A stretch of 51,755 nt of DNA, taken from an uncultured Thiotrichales bacterium (GTDB lineage Bacteria; Pseudomonadota; Gammaproteobacteria; CAIRSR01). Both the position numbers and the translations under genes were made by a program. Under the pieces are notes generated by a model. That model searched no databases, was not told the origin of the DNA, and saw only the letters and a list, made by a program, of their open reading frames with translations. The stretch covers positions 1 through 51,755 of the forward strand of contig CAIRSR010000099.1 of the NCBI GenBank assembly GCA_903881315.1. Direction: 5' to 3'. Positions within the stretch are counted from its first letter, which is position 1; each line of letters begins with the position of its first letter. This document shows positions 1 through 8,740 of this stretch, one piece after another.

Positions 1-3000
1 CTCACCCAAGCGGGCACCTTCCCCGCCAAGGTTGTGGGCACGGGCCTAGTCGTCACCGCTAACGATAGCCTCGCTGGGGCGGATTTCGGCAATTACACCA
101 TCGTTCAGCCGACAGGCCTCACCGCCGATATCAGCAAGGCCCCGCTTCTCGTGACCGCAACGGGTATCAATAAGGTCTACGACAGCACGACCAATGCCTC
201 GGTTACGATTGCTGACAGTCCTTTGGGCAGCGATGCTGTCAGCGTCAATTACAGCGCGAATTACCTCGATAAGAACGTAGGGACTAATAAATATATTGCG
301 GTGAGCGGTATTACGCTTTCTGGCGCGGACGCCAACAACTACCAAGCTAATAGCACAACGAGCACCTTTGCCACCATCACCCCCGCAACCTTAACCGTTG
401 CGAGTACCAGCGTGACCAATAAGACCTATGACGGTACAACCGTCGCGACGCTGACTAATGGAACCTTGGTTGGCCTTTTCGCGGGTGATGTCGTCGCATT
501 AACCGAGGCCGGTGGTTTTGCCTCTAAGAATGTTGGGAGCAGTATTGCCGTTACCGCTAGTGACAGCATTAGCGGGACGGATTTTAATAATTACACGCTG
601 GTGCAACCAACTGGGCTCTCCGCCAACATCACGCCAGCGCCTTTGGTCGTCGTCGGAACGAGCGTTGCCAACAAGGTGTATGACGGAAATGTCACAGCGA
701 CCTTGTACAACGGTAATCTGATCGGGCTCATGTCGGGTGATTTGATCACGCTAAACCAGGCGGGTGGTTTTACGTCCAAGGATGTTGGTGACAGCATTGC
801 GGTAACAGCAAGCGACAGTCTGAATGGCAGCAGCGCATCAAACTACACCTTGATCCAACCCACCGGACTGATGGCCAATATCACCCCCGCACCGATTACG
901 ATCACGGCCAACAATGCCACAAAGACCTATGGCGTAACACTCGGTTTTTCTGGCACCGAATTTAGTATCAGCGGACTTAAGAATAATGAGACGGTCGAAA
1001 CCGTTAGCCTCGGCAGTACGGGCACGGTGAATAATGCGGGGGTTTCTGGCAATCCCTATAGCATTGTGGTCAGTAACGCCACGGGTGGCACCTTTACCAG
1101 CAGCAATTACACAATCATCTATGTCAATGGGGTTCTCACCATTACTCCGGCGAAACTGGTGGTCACGGCCAACGATCAGAGCAAGGTCGGTGGTGCCCCC
1201 GATCCGGCATTCACGTATACCTATTCTGGATTAACCGCTGGCGATACCGATTCGGTATTCTCGGGCGCACTTGGCCGAGTAGCGGGCGAAAGTGCTGGCT
1301 ATCGCGCCATCACGCAGAATACCCTAACCGCTGGCAACAATTATACGATCACGTATATTGGCGCAAATCTGAAGGTCACAGCCCCCACCTTGGCAACATT
1401 TGCGGTTGCAAGTTCGTTAGCGGCGATCAATTCATTTGCTGCACATCTTGGTTCAGCGAGTAATTCGTTTTCTGCCCCCGTAACCTCGACAACCACGCAA
1501 ACGGCACCCGTAACCGTGGCTGCAACCGATAGTTCATTTTCTGCCCCCGCAACCTCGACAACCACGCAAACGGCACCCGTAACCGTAGCTGCAACCGATA
1601 GTTCGCCTGCCACATCGGCCTTTGTCACGGCATTGTCCTCGGGTAGCACGCCCGAGGCGGCAGTATCGGTCGCAAACCAAACCGCGAGTGCACAGGCTGC
1701 CTTGAACAATGAGCAGGTAGTACCGTTATCCGCTGCAAACGCTGCGGTAGCGCCATTAGCCAATGCCCAACCATCCTCAACCTCTGGCGCAGAGGGCAGT
1801 GGCACGTCCAGCAACAGTTCACAGGGCAGTAGCAGCACAACCAACCGCAGTAATGGATCTGGTGGGAGTAGCACTGCGAGCAACAGTGAAGAATCTGAAG
1901 AAAAGGGCACGGCTACGGCCAGCACAGCCACCGGTGGCGCTGCCACCGCCACGGCCAGCCCGGAAACTGGCACCACCACCGCACCTGCCGCCACGGCCAG
2001 TGTCAGCACCACAGAGACTCCTGCCCCTGCTGTCAGCACTAGCACCACCGCCGCACCTGCCACGGTGGCCAATGTCGGCACCACAGAGGCTCCTACCCCT
2101 GCTGTCACTAGCACCACGTCCGCGCCTGTCGCCACTGCCAGTGTTAGCAGCGGCAACGCCACGCCCGTGCAGGAGACAGCCCAACAATCGCTGGTATCGG
2201 CGCTTGCAAGTGGTGCTACACCGGACGTAGCGTTCTCCGCAACAACCCAGTCTGTTGCGGCGCAGGCTGCCCTCACCACGGCCCAAACGGTACCGGTTTC
2301 ATCGTCTAATCAGGTGGCCGCTGCATTGTCATCCGGTGGGAGTGTAGCCACTGCGTTACAGAGCGCTGGCGTCACGGGTGGCGGCAATGATGCGGTGGGT
2401 CAGTCACTGGTCGCGGCCTTGGCGGGCGGATCTTCCCCTGCTGAGGCGATGGCCTCCGCGCAGCAGGTCGTCGCCGCCCAGGCGGCCCTCAGCTCCGCAC
2501 AGACCGTGCCGGTTTCGTCGTCCAACCAGGTTGCTTCTGCCTTGTCTTCGGGCGGCAATGTAGCCACTGCGCTGCAAAGCGCTGGCGTCACGGGTGGCAG
2601 CAATGATGCGGTGGGTCAGTCCTTGGTCGCCGCCTTGGCCGGTGGCGCTTCCCCTGCTGAGGCGTTGGCTTCCGCGCAGCAGGTCGCTGCGGCGCAGGCG
2701 GCGCTCAGTTCCGCACAGACCGTACCGGTTTCGTCATCCAATCAGGTCGCTTCTGCCTTGTCTTCAGGCGGGAATATGGCGGCTGCGCTGCAAAGCGTTG
2801 GGGTTACTGGTGGCGGAAATGATGCGGTAGGTCAGGCGCTGGTTGCGGCATTGGCAGGTGGTTCTGACCCGGCGGCGGCACTGGCCGCCGCGCAACAGGC
2901 AGCCGCTGCGCAATCAGCCCTGAACAAGGCCCAGACGGTCACCACCACGCCCGCTGATGCAACGGTTGCACTCCTCACCAGTGGTGCAAACCCTGCTGCC

Positions 3001-3726
3001 GCGCTAGCAAACACAGGCGGTAGCGCCTATGCCGGCACGGCCCTCGTAGCGGCACTCTCCTCTGGCGAATCCCCAGCAGAAGCAATGGCCGCAATGGCAA
3101 CAGCAGCAGCGGCCCAAGCCGAGCTAAGCAAGGCACAGACGGTCGCGGTCTCGCCGTCTGCCCAGGCCGTCGCGGTGCTAACAACCGGTGGGAATGTGGC
3201 GGATGCCCTGCACGCAGCAGGCATCCCCAACACGCCTGAGATCGGACAGGCCATGATGGCCGCACTCGCAGCGGGTCAGACCCCCGAACAGGCAATCGCG
3301 GCTGCAACCGCCACGACCATTGCCCAGACCACCCTGACCATCGCCCAAACCGTCCCCATGTCGAAGACCGATCAGGTTCTCGCCACCCTGGCGAGTGGTG
3401 CCACCTCTGCGGATGTCACCGCACGGACGGGGGTGGTGCCGCTCATCACGGCGTTGTTCTCCGGGGTTGCACCTGAGGTAGCCGTAATGGCCGCAAACGA
3501 GAATACCGATGCAGTCGCAGCCTTGATCAAGGCGCAAACGGTTGCGGTGTCGCCAACCGATCAGGTCGTCGGGTCGCTCGCGGCGTCTGGTTCCGCCACT
3601 GCCCACGGTTCGGTCTCTACCTCGTCAACCCAGAAATGCGTTTCCACCGACAAGAGGGACAAGAATCACAACCGCGTGACCGATACCCAGCGTACCGATC
3701 AGACCAAGGTAAAGGGTGGTAAATAG
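1..3726 (+). CDS. Giant repeat adhesin / filamentous-haemagglutinin-like exoprotein (5' partial)
   Basis: The reading frame is open from base 1, so the N-terminus and any secretion signal lie outside the window; about 1241 residues are visible. Roughly the first 450 residues are tandem immunoglobulin-like repeats of about 83 residues with the signature NKxYDGTT..ATL and ending in ITPAP, typical of YDG repeats. They are followed by an MBG-type repeat (TKTYGVTLGFSGTEFSISGL). These repeats are known from large surface or two-partner-secreted adhesins. A long Ala/Ser/Thr-rich stalk follows, ending in an array of about 72-residue repeats built around LVAALAGG..PAEA...AQAALSSAQTVPVSSS. The C-terminus is Lys/Arg/Asp-rich, with no LPXTG or visible beta-barrel anchor. 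The likely role is surface attachment or aggregation. The repeat classes are clear from sequence; the secretion route cannot be judged without the N-terminus. Confidence 0.8.
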   Translation, partial: LTQAGTFPAKVVGTGLVVTANDSLAGADFGNYTIVQPTGLTADISKAPLLVTATGINKVYDSTTNASVTIADSPLGSDAVSVNYSANYLDKNVGTNKYIAVSGITLSGADANNYQANSTTSTFATITPATLTVASTSVTNKTYDGTTVATLTNGTLVGLFAGDVVALTEAGGFASKNVGSSIAVTASDSISGTDFNNYTLVQPTGLSANITPAPLVVVGTSVANKVYDGNVTATLYNGNLIGLMSGDLITLNQAGGFTSKDVGDSIAVTASDSLNGSSASNYTLIQPTGLMANITPAPITITANNATKTYGVTLGFSGTEFSISGLKNNETVETVSLGSTGTVNNAGVSGNPYSIVVSNATGGTFTSSNYTIIYVNGVLTITPAKLVVTANDQSKVGGAPDPAFTYTYSGLTAGDTDSVFSGALGRVAGESAGYRAITQNTLTAGNNYTITYIGANLKVTAPTLATFAVASSLAAINSFAAHLGSASNSFSAPVTSTTTQTAPVTVAATDSSFSAPATSTTTQTAPVTVAATDSSPATSAFVTALSSGSTPEAAVSVANQTASAQAALNNEQVVPLSAANAAVAPLANAQPSSTSGAEGSGTSSNSSQGSSSTTNRSNGSGGSSTASNSEESEEKGTATASTATGGAATATASPETGTTTAPAATASVSTTETPAPAVSTSTTAAPATVANVGTTEAPTPAVTSTTSAPVATASVSSGNATPVQETAQQSLVSALASGATPDVAFSATTQSVAAQAALTTAQTVPVSSSNQVAAALSSGGSVATALQSAGVTGGGNDAVGQSLVAALAGGSSPAEAMASAQQVVAAQAALSSAQTVPVSSSNQVASALSSGGNVATALQSAGVTGGSNDAVGQSLVAALAGGASPAEALASAQQVAAAQAALSSAQTVPVSSSNQVASALSSGGNMAAALQSVGVTGGGNDAVGQALVAALAGGSDPAAALAAAQQAAAAQSALNKAQTVTTTPADATVALLTSGANPAAALANTGGSAYAGTALVAALSSGESPAEAMAAMATAAAAQAELSKAQTVAVSPSAQAVAVLTTGGNVADALHAAGIPNTPEIGQAMMAALAAGQTPEQAIAAATATTIAQTTLTIAQTVPMSKTDQVLATLASGATSADVTARTGVVPLITALFSGVAPEVAVMAANENTDAVAALIKAQTVAVSPTDQVVGSLAASGSATAHGSVSTSSTQKCVSTDKRDKNHNRVTDTQRTDQTKVKGGK
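1463..1600 (+). repeat. 69-bp perfect-period tandem duplication inside the adhesin
   Basis: Two nearly identical 69-bp copies (23 codons) lie head to tail, encoding a Ser/Thr/Ala segment containing STTTQTAPVTVAATDSS twice. The copies differ at only a few bases, so the duplication is recent. It keeps the frame. Confidence 0.85.
2185..3520 (+). repeat. 216-bp (72-aa) coding tandem repeat array, degenerating toward the 3' end
   Basis: Units begin at the codons for QSLV/QALV at 2185, 2401, 2617 and 2833, exactly 216 bp apart. More diverged units start near 3037, 3247 and 3439 (spacings 204, 210 and 192 bp), and a distant relative lies near 1615. The 2401 and 2617 copies are the most alike, which suggests recent expansion in the middle of the array. 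Length variation between strains is likely. Confidence 0.85.
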
Positions 3727-3737
3727 TTCGGAGAGGT

Positions 3738-5015
3738 ATGACCTGCCATGAGTCTACACGGCGTACCGGAATGAGCGACACCCCTCCTAAGACACCGGGC
3801 GGTGAACACATCTTTCCGTTGCAAGAGGCGGATCGGTGCGTGATGTGTGGGATGTGTCTTGCGCACTGTCCCACCTACCTAAAACACCGAGAGGAGGGGG
3901 AGTCGCCGCGAGGCCGTATTGCGCTGATGGTGGCACTGGCCTCGCAGCGTCTTGCCCCGTCGCCGAACCTCCACATCCACCTTGATCAATGCCTGGTCTG
4001 TCGCGCTTGTGAGCGAGTTTGCCCCTCAAAGGTGCCCTATGGGCGGCTCATTGATGCGGGACGTGCCCTGACGCGGCCCACGTTGCTACGCCGCTTGCTA
4101 CGCATCACCCTGTTAGACGGCCTCATCGCCCATCCGCACTGGTTACAGCGCTTTGCCGGACTACTCTACCGCTTGCAACAGTGGGGCCTTATCCATCCGC
4201 TGGCGCGCCTGGTTGGTTTGCAACGACTCGCTGCCTTATTACCCAAGCTCTCCGCCCCAACCCCGTTACAACCACACTATCCGGCGCGGGGTATAGAGCG
4301 CGGGCGGGTTGCTTTGTTTGTCGGCTGTGTCACCGGGGTTCTTGACCGCGAAACCATTGCCTCGGCGCTACAGGTGCTCACACAGCTCGGGTTTAGCGTG
4401 GATGTTCCACCAAAGCAGACCTGTTGTGGTGCCTTGCATCAGCACAATGGTGCGCTTGTCGGGGCAGAACGCTTGCTGCAACAAAACCAAGCGGCGTTCT
4501 CAGGCACACAATGGGATGCGATCCTCTCGGTTGCAAGTGGTTGTGGTGCCACCCTTGCCGAGTATCCTGCCGGAGCGTCCGCGCCGCCCGTCATGGACAT
4601 CAGTGATTTCTTAAGTCGCGCCTCCTGGCCCGAAGGGGTGCAGCTCCGCACCCTAGAGAAACGGGTGGTGGTACACGACCCCTGTTCGCTCGTCAACGTC
4701 CTCCGTCAGGCAGCGGGCCCTTATGCGGTTCTGCGCCGTATCCCGGGGCTTACGGTGCTGCCATTGGGCGGCAACCACCAATGTTGTGGTGGCGCTGGCT
4801 CGGCTCTGCTAACGGCATCCAGTCTGACCCGAGCGCTACAAGCAGACAAGGTGGCGGCCCTCCGCGAGATGAATGCAGATTTTTTGGTGAGTTCTAACCT
4901 CGGCTGTGTGCTGCATCTCGCTGAGGGGGCGAGGGCGGCACAGATATCGGTTGAGGTCATGCACCCGGTCACGCTGTTGGCGCGCTGTCTTGAGGACGGG
5001 CGCGGGGTTACCTGA
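3738..5015 (+). CDS. glcF: Glycolate oxidase iron-sulfur subunit GlcF (or related 2-hydroxyacid dehydrogenase Fe-S subunit)
   Basis: This 425-residue protein matches the GlcF family in size and layout. Two [4Fe-4S] motifs lie at residues 34-44 (CVMCGMCLAHC) and 85-95 (CLVCRACERVC). Two cysteine-rich CCG domains follow, with cores near TCCGALHQHNG and QCCGGAGS. GlcF passes electrons from the flavin subunits GlcD/GlcE during oxidation of glycolate to glyoxylate at the inner membrane. GlcD and GlcE are not adjacent here, so the partner must be encoded elsewhere. The start at 3738 is preceded by GGAGAGG; a second ATG at 3771 has a worse-placed ribosome site. It begins 11 bases after the adhesin stop and may be read with it. 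A lactate-type (LldE-like) role is possible but the length favours GlcF. Confidence 0.85.
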   Translation: MTCHESTRRTGMSDTPPKTPGGEHIFPLQEADRCVMCGMCLAHCPTYLKHREEGESPRGRIALMVALASQRLAPSPNLHIHLDQCLVCRACERVCPSKVPYGRLIDAGRALTRPTLLRRLLRITLLDGLIAHPHWLQRFAGLLYRLQQWGLIHPLARLVGLQRLAALLPKLSAPTPLQPHYPARGIERGRVALFVGCVTGVLDRETIASALQVLTQLGFSVDVPPKQTCCGALHQHNGALVGAERLLQQNQAAFSGTQWDAILSVASGCGATLAEYPAGASAPPVMDISDFLSRASWPEGVQLRTLEKRVVVHDPCSLVNVLRQAAGPYAVLRRIPGLTVLPLGGNHQCCGGAGSALLTASSLTRALQADKVAALREMNADFLVSSNLGCVLHLAEGARAAQISVEVMHPVTLLARCLEDGRGVT

Positions 5016-5049
5016 ACCAAGCGAATAGAGCAAAAGCACTCCAAATTCC

Positions 5050-5081
5050 CCCCTCTCCAGCCTGTACAGACCGGAGAGGGG
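5050..5081. terminator. Hairpin after glcF, possible terminator or intergenic repeat
   Basis: A perfect 9-bp stem (CCCCTCTCC / GGAGAGGGG) with a 14-base loop lies 34 bases after the glcF stop. No T-run follows, so a Rho-independent role is uncertain. GC-rich hairpins of this kind recur in other gaps of the window. Confidence 0.4.
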
Positions 5082-5175
5082 CAGGGGTGAGGTCACATCA
5101 TCGTGTTGCTCCTGCTATAACAACTAGTAACTACCAAGATACCCCCTCATCGACTACGGATACCTAGGTAACCAC

Positions 5176-5544
5176 ATGGCAAACGACAGGCTAAACCAAG
5201 TAGTAGCCGACGCCCACAAGGCTCGCCAAGCGCGGGATCAAGACTACCGTGAACAGGCAATGAAATTGTACCCGTGGGTATGCGGTCGTTGTGGTCGTGA
5301 TTTCACCCGCGTTAATCTGCGAGAATTAACCGTCCACCACCGTGATCACAATCACGATCACAATCCCACCGATGGCAGCAATTGGGAGCTGCTGTGTCTC
5401 TATTGCCACGACAATGAGCACCAACGCCAGATCGAGGCGGGCAATCCGGCAATGCCGACCAAGCGCACTGAAGCGGCAACCCATAATCCTTTCGGGCAGT
5501 TGCGCGAGATGCTCCAGAACCAAGGACAATCAAAGAAAAGGTAA
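5176..5544 (+). CDS. yajD: YajD-family HNH nuclease
   Basis: A 122-residue protein with the complete YajD layout. An N-terminal charged helix is followed by a zinc-knuckle pair CGRCG (about residue 36) and a second pair CLYC (about 76). The HNH core lies between them, with HHRDHNHDHNPTDGSN as the catalytic and metal-binding stretch and HDNEH after the second pair. YajD is a conserved proteobacterial HNH protein of unknown cellular substrate. An AGG seven bases before ATG supports the start. It stands alone, convergent with the MotB-like gene, the two stops only 6 bases apart. Family assignment is firm; function is unproven. Confidence 0.88.
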   Translation: MANDRLNQVVADAHKARQARDQDYREQAMKLYPWVCGRCGRDFTRVNLRELTVHHRDHNHDHNPTDGSNWELLCLYCHDNEHQRQIEAGNPAMPTKRTEAATHNPFGQLREMLQNQGQSKKR

Positions 5545-5550
5545 ACCGCG

Positions 5551-6252
5551 CTATTTTGGTTCGGGTGGCACCATCACAAAACGGAGATCAATGCGCCGAT
5601 TGCGGGCATCTGGTGTCGGCGAATCGTGGGGAATCAACGGACGGCCATCGCCATAACCACTCACCGAAAAGAGCGGTTGGCCACGGTGATTACTGAGCAG
5701 ACCGAGTTCGGGGCGCACCTTTAATAACATCCGGTAGGTATACAAGGCGCGTTGCGCAGACAACAGCCAATTGTCCTCAAAAGGCCCGCCATGTATCGGC
5801 ATATTGTCGGTGTGGCCTTCGAGGAATACCGACTCAAGCCGCCCCGGGGATGCGTCTTGACAGTCGGGTGGAGGAGGGGAGCCAGTCCGCCCGGCATAAC
5901 AAGAAAGCACCGTATCCAGCACCTCACCAAGGACGACGAGGTGTGGCACATCCTCTTCGCGCAACAGCGCCGACCCAGAAGGAAATAGGATCTCGTTTTC
6001 GGTGAGGCGTAACACGCCGTTATCCTCGATCACAAAGACCTCTACCCCCCGCTTGGAGAGTTCTAGCGCAATCTTTTGCAGGATGGCGGTGCGCAGGTGT
6101 TCGGTATTGGTGAGTTCGGTCGTTGCCCCCTGAAAGGTCAGCACAAAGACCATCAAGGTGATGATGAACACAAACAAAAGCCCCGCCATCAGATCGGCAA
6201 GCGAGATCAGATAATCGCCGGTTTCCTCTGGTGCGGTGCTGTCGGTGTTCAT
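5551..6252 (-). CDS. Orphan MotB/ZorB-like protein with C-terminal OmpA peptidoglycan-binding domain
   Basis: A 233-residue protein. A short cytoplasmic N-terminus is followed by one membrane helix (about residues 17-40, SLADLMAGLLFVFIITLMVF) that carries an Asp in the position of the proton-binding Asp of MotB/ZorB. After it come a linker and an OmpA-like domain with LFPSGSALL, LEGHTDNMP and a final NRRIDLRF. Stator B subunits of this design anchor to peptidoglycan and pair with a MotA/TolQ-like A subunit to conduct protons. No A subunit, ZorC or ZorD lies beside it, because the upstream neighbour is fliK on the other strand. No Shine-Dalgarno is evident before ATG. It may serve as an unlinked stator subunit or an orphan of a Zorya-like system. 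Domain call strong, role unknown. Confidence 0.8.
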   Translation of the reverse strand: MNTDSTAPEETGDYLISLADLMAGLLFVFIITLMVFVLTFQGATTELTNTEHLRTAILQKIALELSKRGVEVFVIEDNGVLRLTENEILFPSGSALLREEDVPHLVVLGEVLDTVLSCYAGRTGSPPPPDCQDASPGRLESVFLEGHTDNMPIHGGPFEDNWLLSAQRALYTYRMLLKVRPELGLLSNHRGQPLFSVSGYGDGRPLIPHDSPTPDARNRRIDLRFVMVPPEPK

Positions 6253-6746
6253 CGGGAGGGGGTCAGAACCTTTGTGGTTACGGTGTTTTCTGTGGAAAGG
6301 TTACTCTTGTCTCCTACCACGGCAGGGAATTGCCTACCCCACGGCCCGTGCTCGCAGGCATCTGGTTCGACCTCGGCAATCTCGGCAGTAACCACTCAGA
6401 CCCCTCCCCCCACTGGAGAGGGGGAATGAACGGTTACTCTCGGCATTGGATACAGTGTATATCGGCCCGAGGGGCGGCTACCAGCCGCTTGTGATGTTTC
6501 CCGCTCACATCGTTCAGGCAGTTGCGCATCACAGAGGCACTATGCCGGTCTGCAATGTGGCGGCCAGAAACACGTCCGCTAATGCCTCAGGCATCCCCTA
6601 TCAAGCCGACGGGGATAACCACAAGGACTATCGGCCTTCCTGCCGCCAGGAGGGTGCGCATGGGCTAGTCGCTGGCCTTTCCCAAACGACAGAAGTAGGC
6701 ATGGGGTTTGCATAATGGACAGGGACACCGCATGGAGAGAATGCCA
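6253..6746. other. Divergent intergenic region between motB-like gene and fliK
   Basis: 494 bases without a credible gene. It holds the palindromic element at 6388-6437 and a small perfect hairpin at 6474-6488 (GCGGCT/AGCCGC). A long frame at 6446-6715 has no domain-like composition and no ribosome site, so it is not called. I saw no clear sigma-70 or sigma-28 promoter for fliK. Confidence 0.5.
6388..6437. repeat. Palindromic intergenic element, copy 1
   Basis: A 50-bp element beginning GTAACCACTCA and ending TGAACGGTTAC, an 11-bp terminal inverted repeat with two mismatches. Its centre is a C-run and G-run pair (CCCCTCC...GGAGAGGGGG). The same ends occur at 17246-17290 and 31609-31719. It resembles REP/MITE-like extragenic palindromes. 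Confidence 0.75.
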
Positions 6747-8381
6747 ATGTCCAATCTCGTCGTAAATCAAGCACCATCTACCCCTGCCACCCCCCCCTCG
6801 GCGACATCGGCTGCGGCTGCAGGTGGCGACTCTGACGGCGTACGGTTTTCTGATACCATTGAGCGCGAGTCTTCGTCCCTCGCCGGGACAACGAAGGAGG
6901 GCACTGCGTCAACAACACGTCGCGTCCTGCCTACTGCCGAGAAAAAGACAGACGGATCGGCGGACAATGCGGCAGCGCTCGCAAGTTTATTTCTATCACT
7001 GTTTCCGGTAAAACCGAGCACGCCTGTCACCGCCTCGTCTGCTGATGCTGGGGCAACCTCTTCTGTCGGTGCGAATGCGAACAATGGCACCCAGGCGTTG
7101 TCACTCCAGGGGAGTGGCACAGCACCAACGCTAGCGACGACGACCAATGACGCCGCATTGGCCACGGCCTTGTCGAATGCCACCAAGCAGACCGCGTTGG
7201 CGAACACGAGCACCCCAACCGATGGGACAGACCCCAATGGCGCTCTCTCCCAGAAGACCGGCCTTGATGGGGCAACCGTAACCAGCACACCACAAGAAAC
7301 GACGCTCGCGCCGACGGGCTTTGCAGAGGCCTTGTCAGCCCTGCGTGCGGCAGCCTCTTCCGCACAGGGGGCAACCCATTCAGCCGATGGAACAAAACCA
7401 AGCGCCACCAATACGGCCACAACGGCAACGCCAGTAGCGGCTGTAAGCCTGCCCACGGATGGTAGTAGTGTTACCGCGTCACTTGCGCCGACGATCGCAG
7501 GTGGTGGGACACCAAGCCTTCAGACCCTCTCACAAAACGCGACTACGCCCAGTGCCGCGCCACCCATCACACCATCCGGGCCATTGTCGGATATGCTGCT
7601 CACCGCCCAACGGCTGCCCACTGGCACAACCACCCTCAGCACCCGCACCAGCCCATCGGGAACAGCCGCCACGCCCTCGGTCTCGTTGACTGGGGCCGCT
7701 AATGACACGGATCCCTCGGTTGTGGTGGGGAGCAACCCAATCCTCGCCCCCGGGATTGGCGGAGGAGCAAGCATCGCTGGCATGGATGCGGCGGCATTAG
7801 GTGACGGATTTAAGGCGGCGCTCGACAACGCCAAGGATTCGTCATTGCCGCCGGTCACGACCCAGAACCCGGGAGACCCATCGCTGTTAGCATCGTCCTT
7901 TTCGGCGGGCGCGGCCCCATCGGCACACAATGCGGCGGCTGCGCAGTCACCAGATGTCCCGTTGGCGATTGGTACACCGGACTGGGAAAAGGATTTGGGC
8001 AGCCGCATTAACTGGATGGTGCAAAATCAGGTACAACGCGCCGAGTTACAGATAACGCCAGCGCATTTGGGCCCACTTAACCTCCAGATCGAACTCAATG
8101 GCAGTCAGGCGAGCGTGAGCTTTACCACCCCTCATGCGGCAGTTCGCGAGACCATCAACAACGCACTACCGCAGCTCCGCGAGATGCTAGAGGGGCAGGG
8201 CCTACAGCTAAGCGGGGCGGGCGTTCACCACCAAAGTGCCGGGGACAACACGGGTGGGTGGCAAGGACAGCAACCAGAGGCACCACGGAGCTGGACGCGG
8301 CGCGGCGAAAACATCGTCGAGACCGTACCAACCGTTGCACCACAAACCGTGCAGCGTAGCCTAGTGGATTATTTTGCGTAG
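6747..8381 (+). CDS. fliK: Flagellar hook-length control protein FliK
   Basis: 544 residues. About 400 residues of Ala/Thr/Ser/Pro-rich, low-complexity sequence are followed by the conserved Flg_hook domain (about residues 430-510), recognised by QRAELQITPAHLGPLNLQIE and LPQLREMLEGQGL. FliK is a secreted ruler that sets hook length and switches the flagellar export apparatus to late substrates. ATG 6747 is chosen because GGAGA lies eight bases upstream. Earlier in-frame starts (TTG 6708, ATG 6732 and 6741) have no well-spaced ribosome site and would add at most 13 residues. No other flagellar gene is adjacent, which is unusual because fliK often sits in a fli cluster. The N-terminal part is too divergent for comparison, as is normal for FliK. 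Confidence 0.85.
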   Translation: MSNLVVNQAPSTPATPPSATSAAAAGGDSDGVRFSDTIERESSSLAGTTKEGTASTTRRVLPTAEKKTDGSADNAAALASLFLSLFPVKPSTPVTASSADAGATSSVGANANNGTQALSLQGSGTAPTLATTTNDAALATALSNATKQTALANTSTPTDGTDPNGALSQKTGLDGATVTSTPQETTLAPTGFAEALSALRAAASSAQGATHSADGTKPSATNTATTATPVAAVSLPTDGSSVTASLAPTIAGGGTPSLQTLSQNATTPSAAPPITPSGPLSDMLLTAQRLPTGTTTLSTRTSPSGTAATPSVSLTGAANDTDPSVVVGSNPILAPGIGGGASIAGMDAAALGDGFKAALDNAKDSSLPPVTTQNPGDPSLLASSFSAGAAPSAHNAAAAQSPDVPLAIGTPDWEKDLGSRINWMVQNQVQRAELQITPAHLGPLNLQIELNGSQASVSFTTPHAAVRETINNALPQLREMLEGQGLQLSGAGVHHQSAGDNTGGWQGQQPEAPRSWTRRGENIVETVPTVAPQTVQRSLVDYFA

Positions 8382-8740
8382 GGGTTTGGCTTACGGAGCG
8401 GGAAGGGGGTGTGGTGCCGCAGTTCCGGTTGGTCGGATGCTTTCCGACCGAACCGAGAGGTGCCAGGGATTGGGCTGCGGCATCAACCCTGCTAAACCAG
8501 GCACACCTCTGCGAGTCAGGCTGCCTTCCGGGCAGGAATCGGGCCTAAGAGAAAAATCAATATTCTGCCCACCATGGTTGAGTCCCCTCCGAAAAGCCTC
8601 TTCGGTGCCTACCGAGTCGCGTGACAGAAATCAGCGTTCATTCGCAATAGATTCGCCCATCAGGCGGTGCCCATAAACGCGCATTTTCGATCTTCAGAGC
8701 GGACGCCCGGGGTTTATCCCCCAGAGAAACAACCCCACCA
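8382..8740. other. Gap with several strong hairpins between convergent fliK and rarA
   Basis: 359 bases with no convincing coding frame. Bases 8426-8455 form an 11-bp stem (CGGTTGGTCGG with CCGACC-g-AACCG). Bases 8456-8510 form a nested stem (AGAGGTGCC with GGCAcaCCTCT, plus CAGGG/CCCTG inside). Bases 8521-8535 form CTGCC/GGCAG. This density of stems suggests a structured RNA or a two-way transcription end. I could not match it to 6S, tmRNA, RNase P or SRP RNA. Confidence 0.4.

Noticed and set aside
1341-2279. Long minus-strand open frame opposite the adhesin
   Set aside because: It is Val/Ala-rich low complexity mirroring the repetitive plus-strand code and has no family features.
5551-6252. 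Complete Zorya defence system
   Set aside because: Only a ZorB-like gene is present; no ZorA, ZorC or ZorD flanks it.
6446-6715. Small open frame upstream of fliK
   Set aside because: No ribosome site, no domain-like composition, and it contains a hairpin; more likely untranslated.
8500-8560. SRP (4.5S) RNA suggested by CCGGAAGG on the minus strand
   Set aside because: The flanking conserved symmetric loop (AGGTCC...GGAAGCA) is missing and the stem pairs differently.
8374-8676. 100-codon open frame after fliK
   Set aside because: It starts within fliK, crosses strong hairpins and shows no protein-like pattern.
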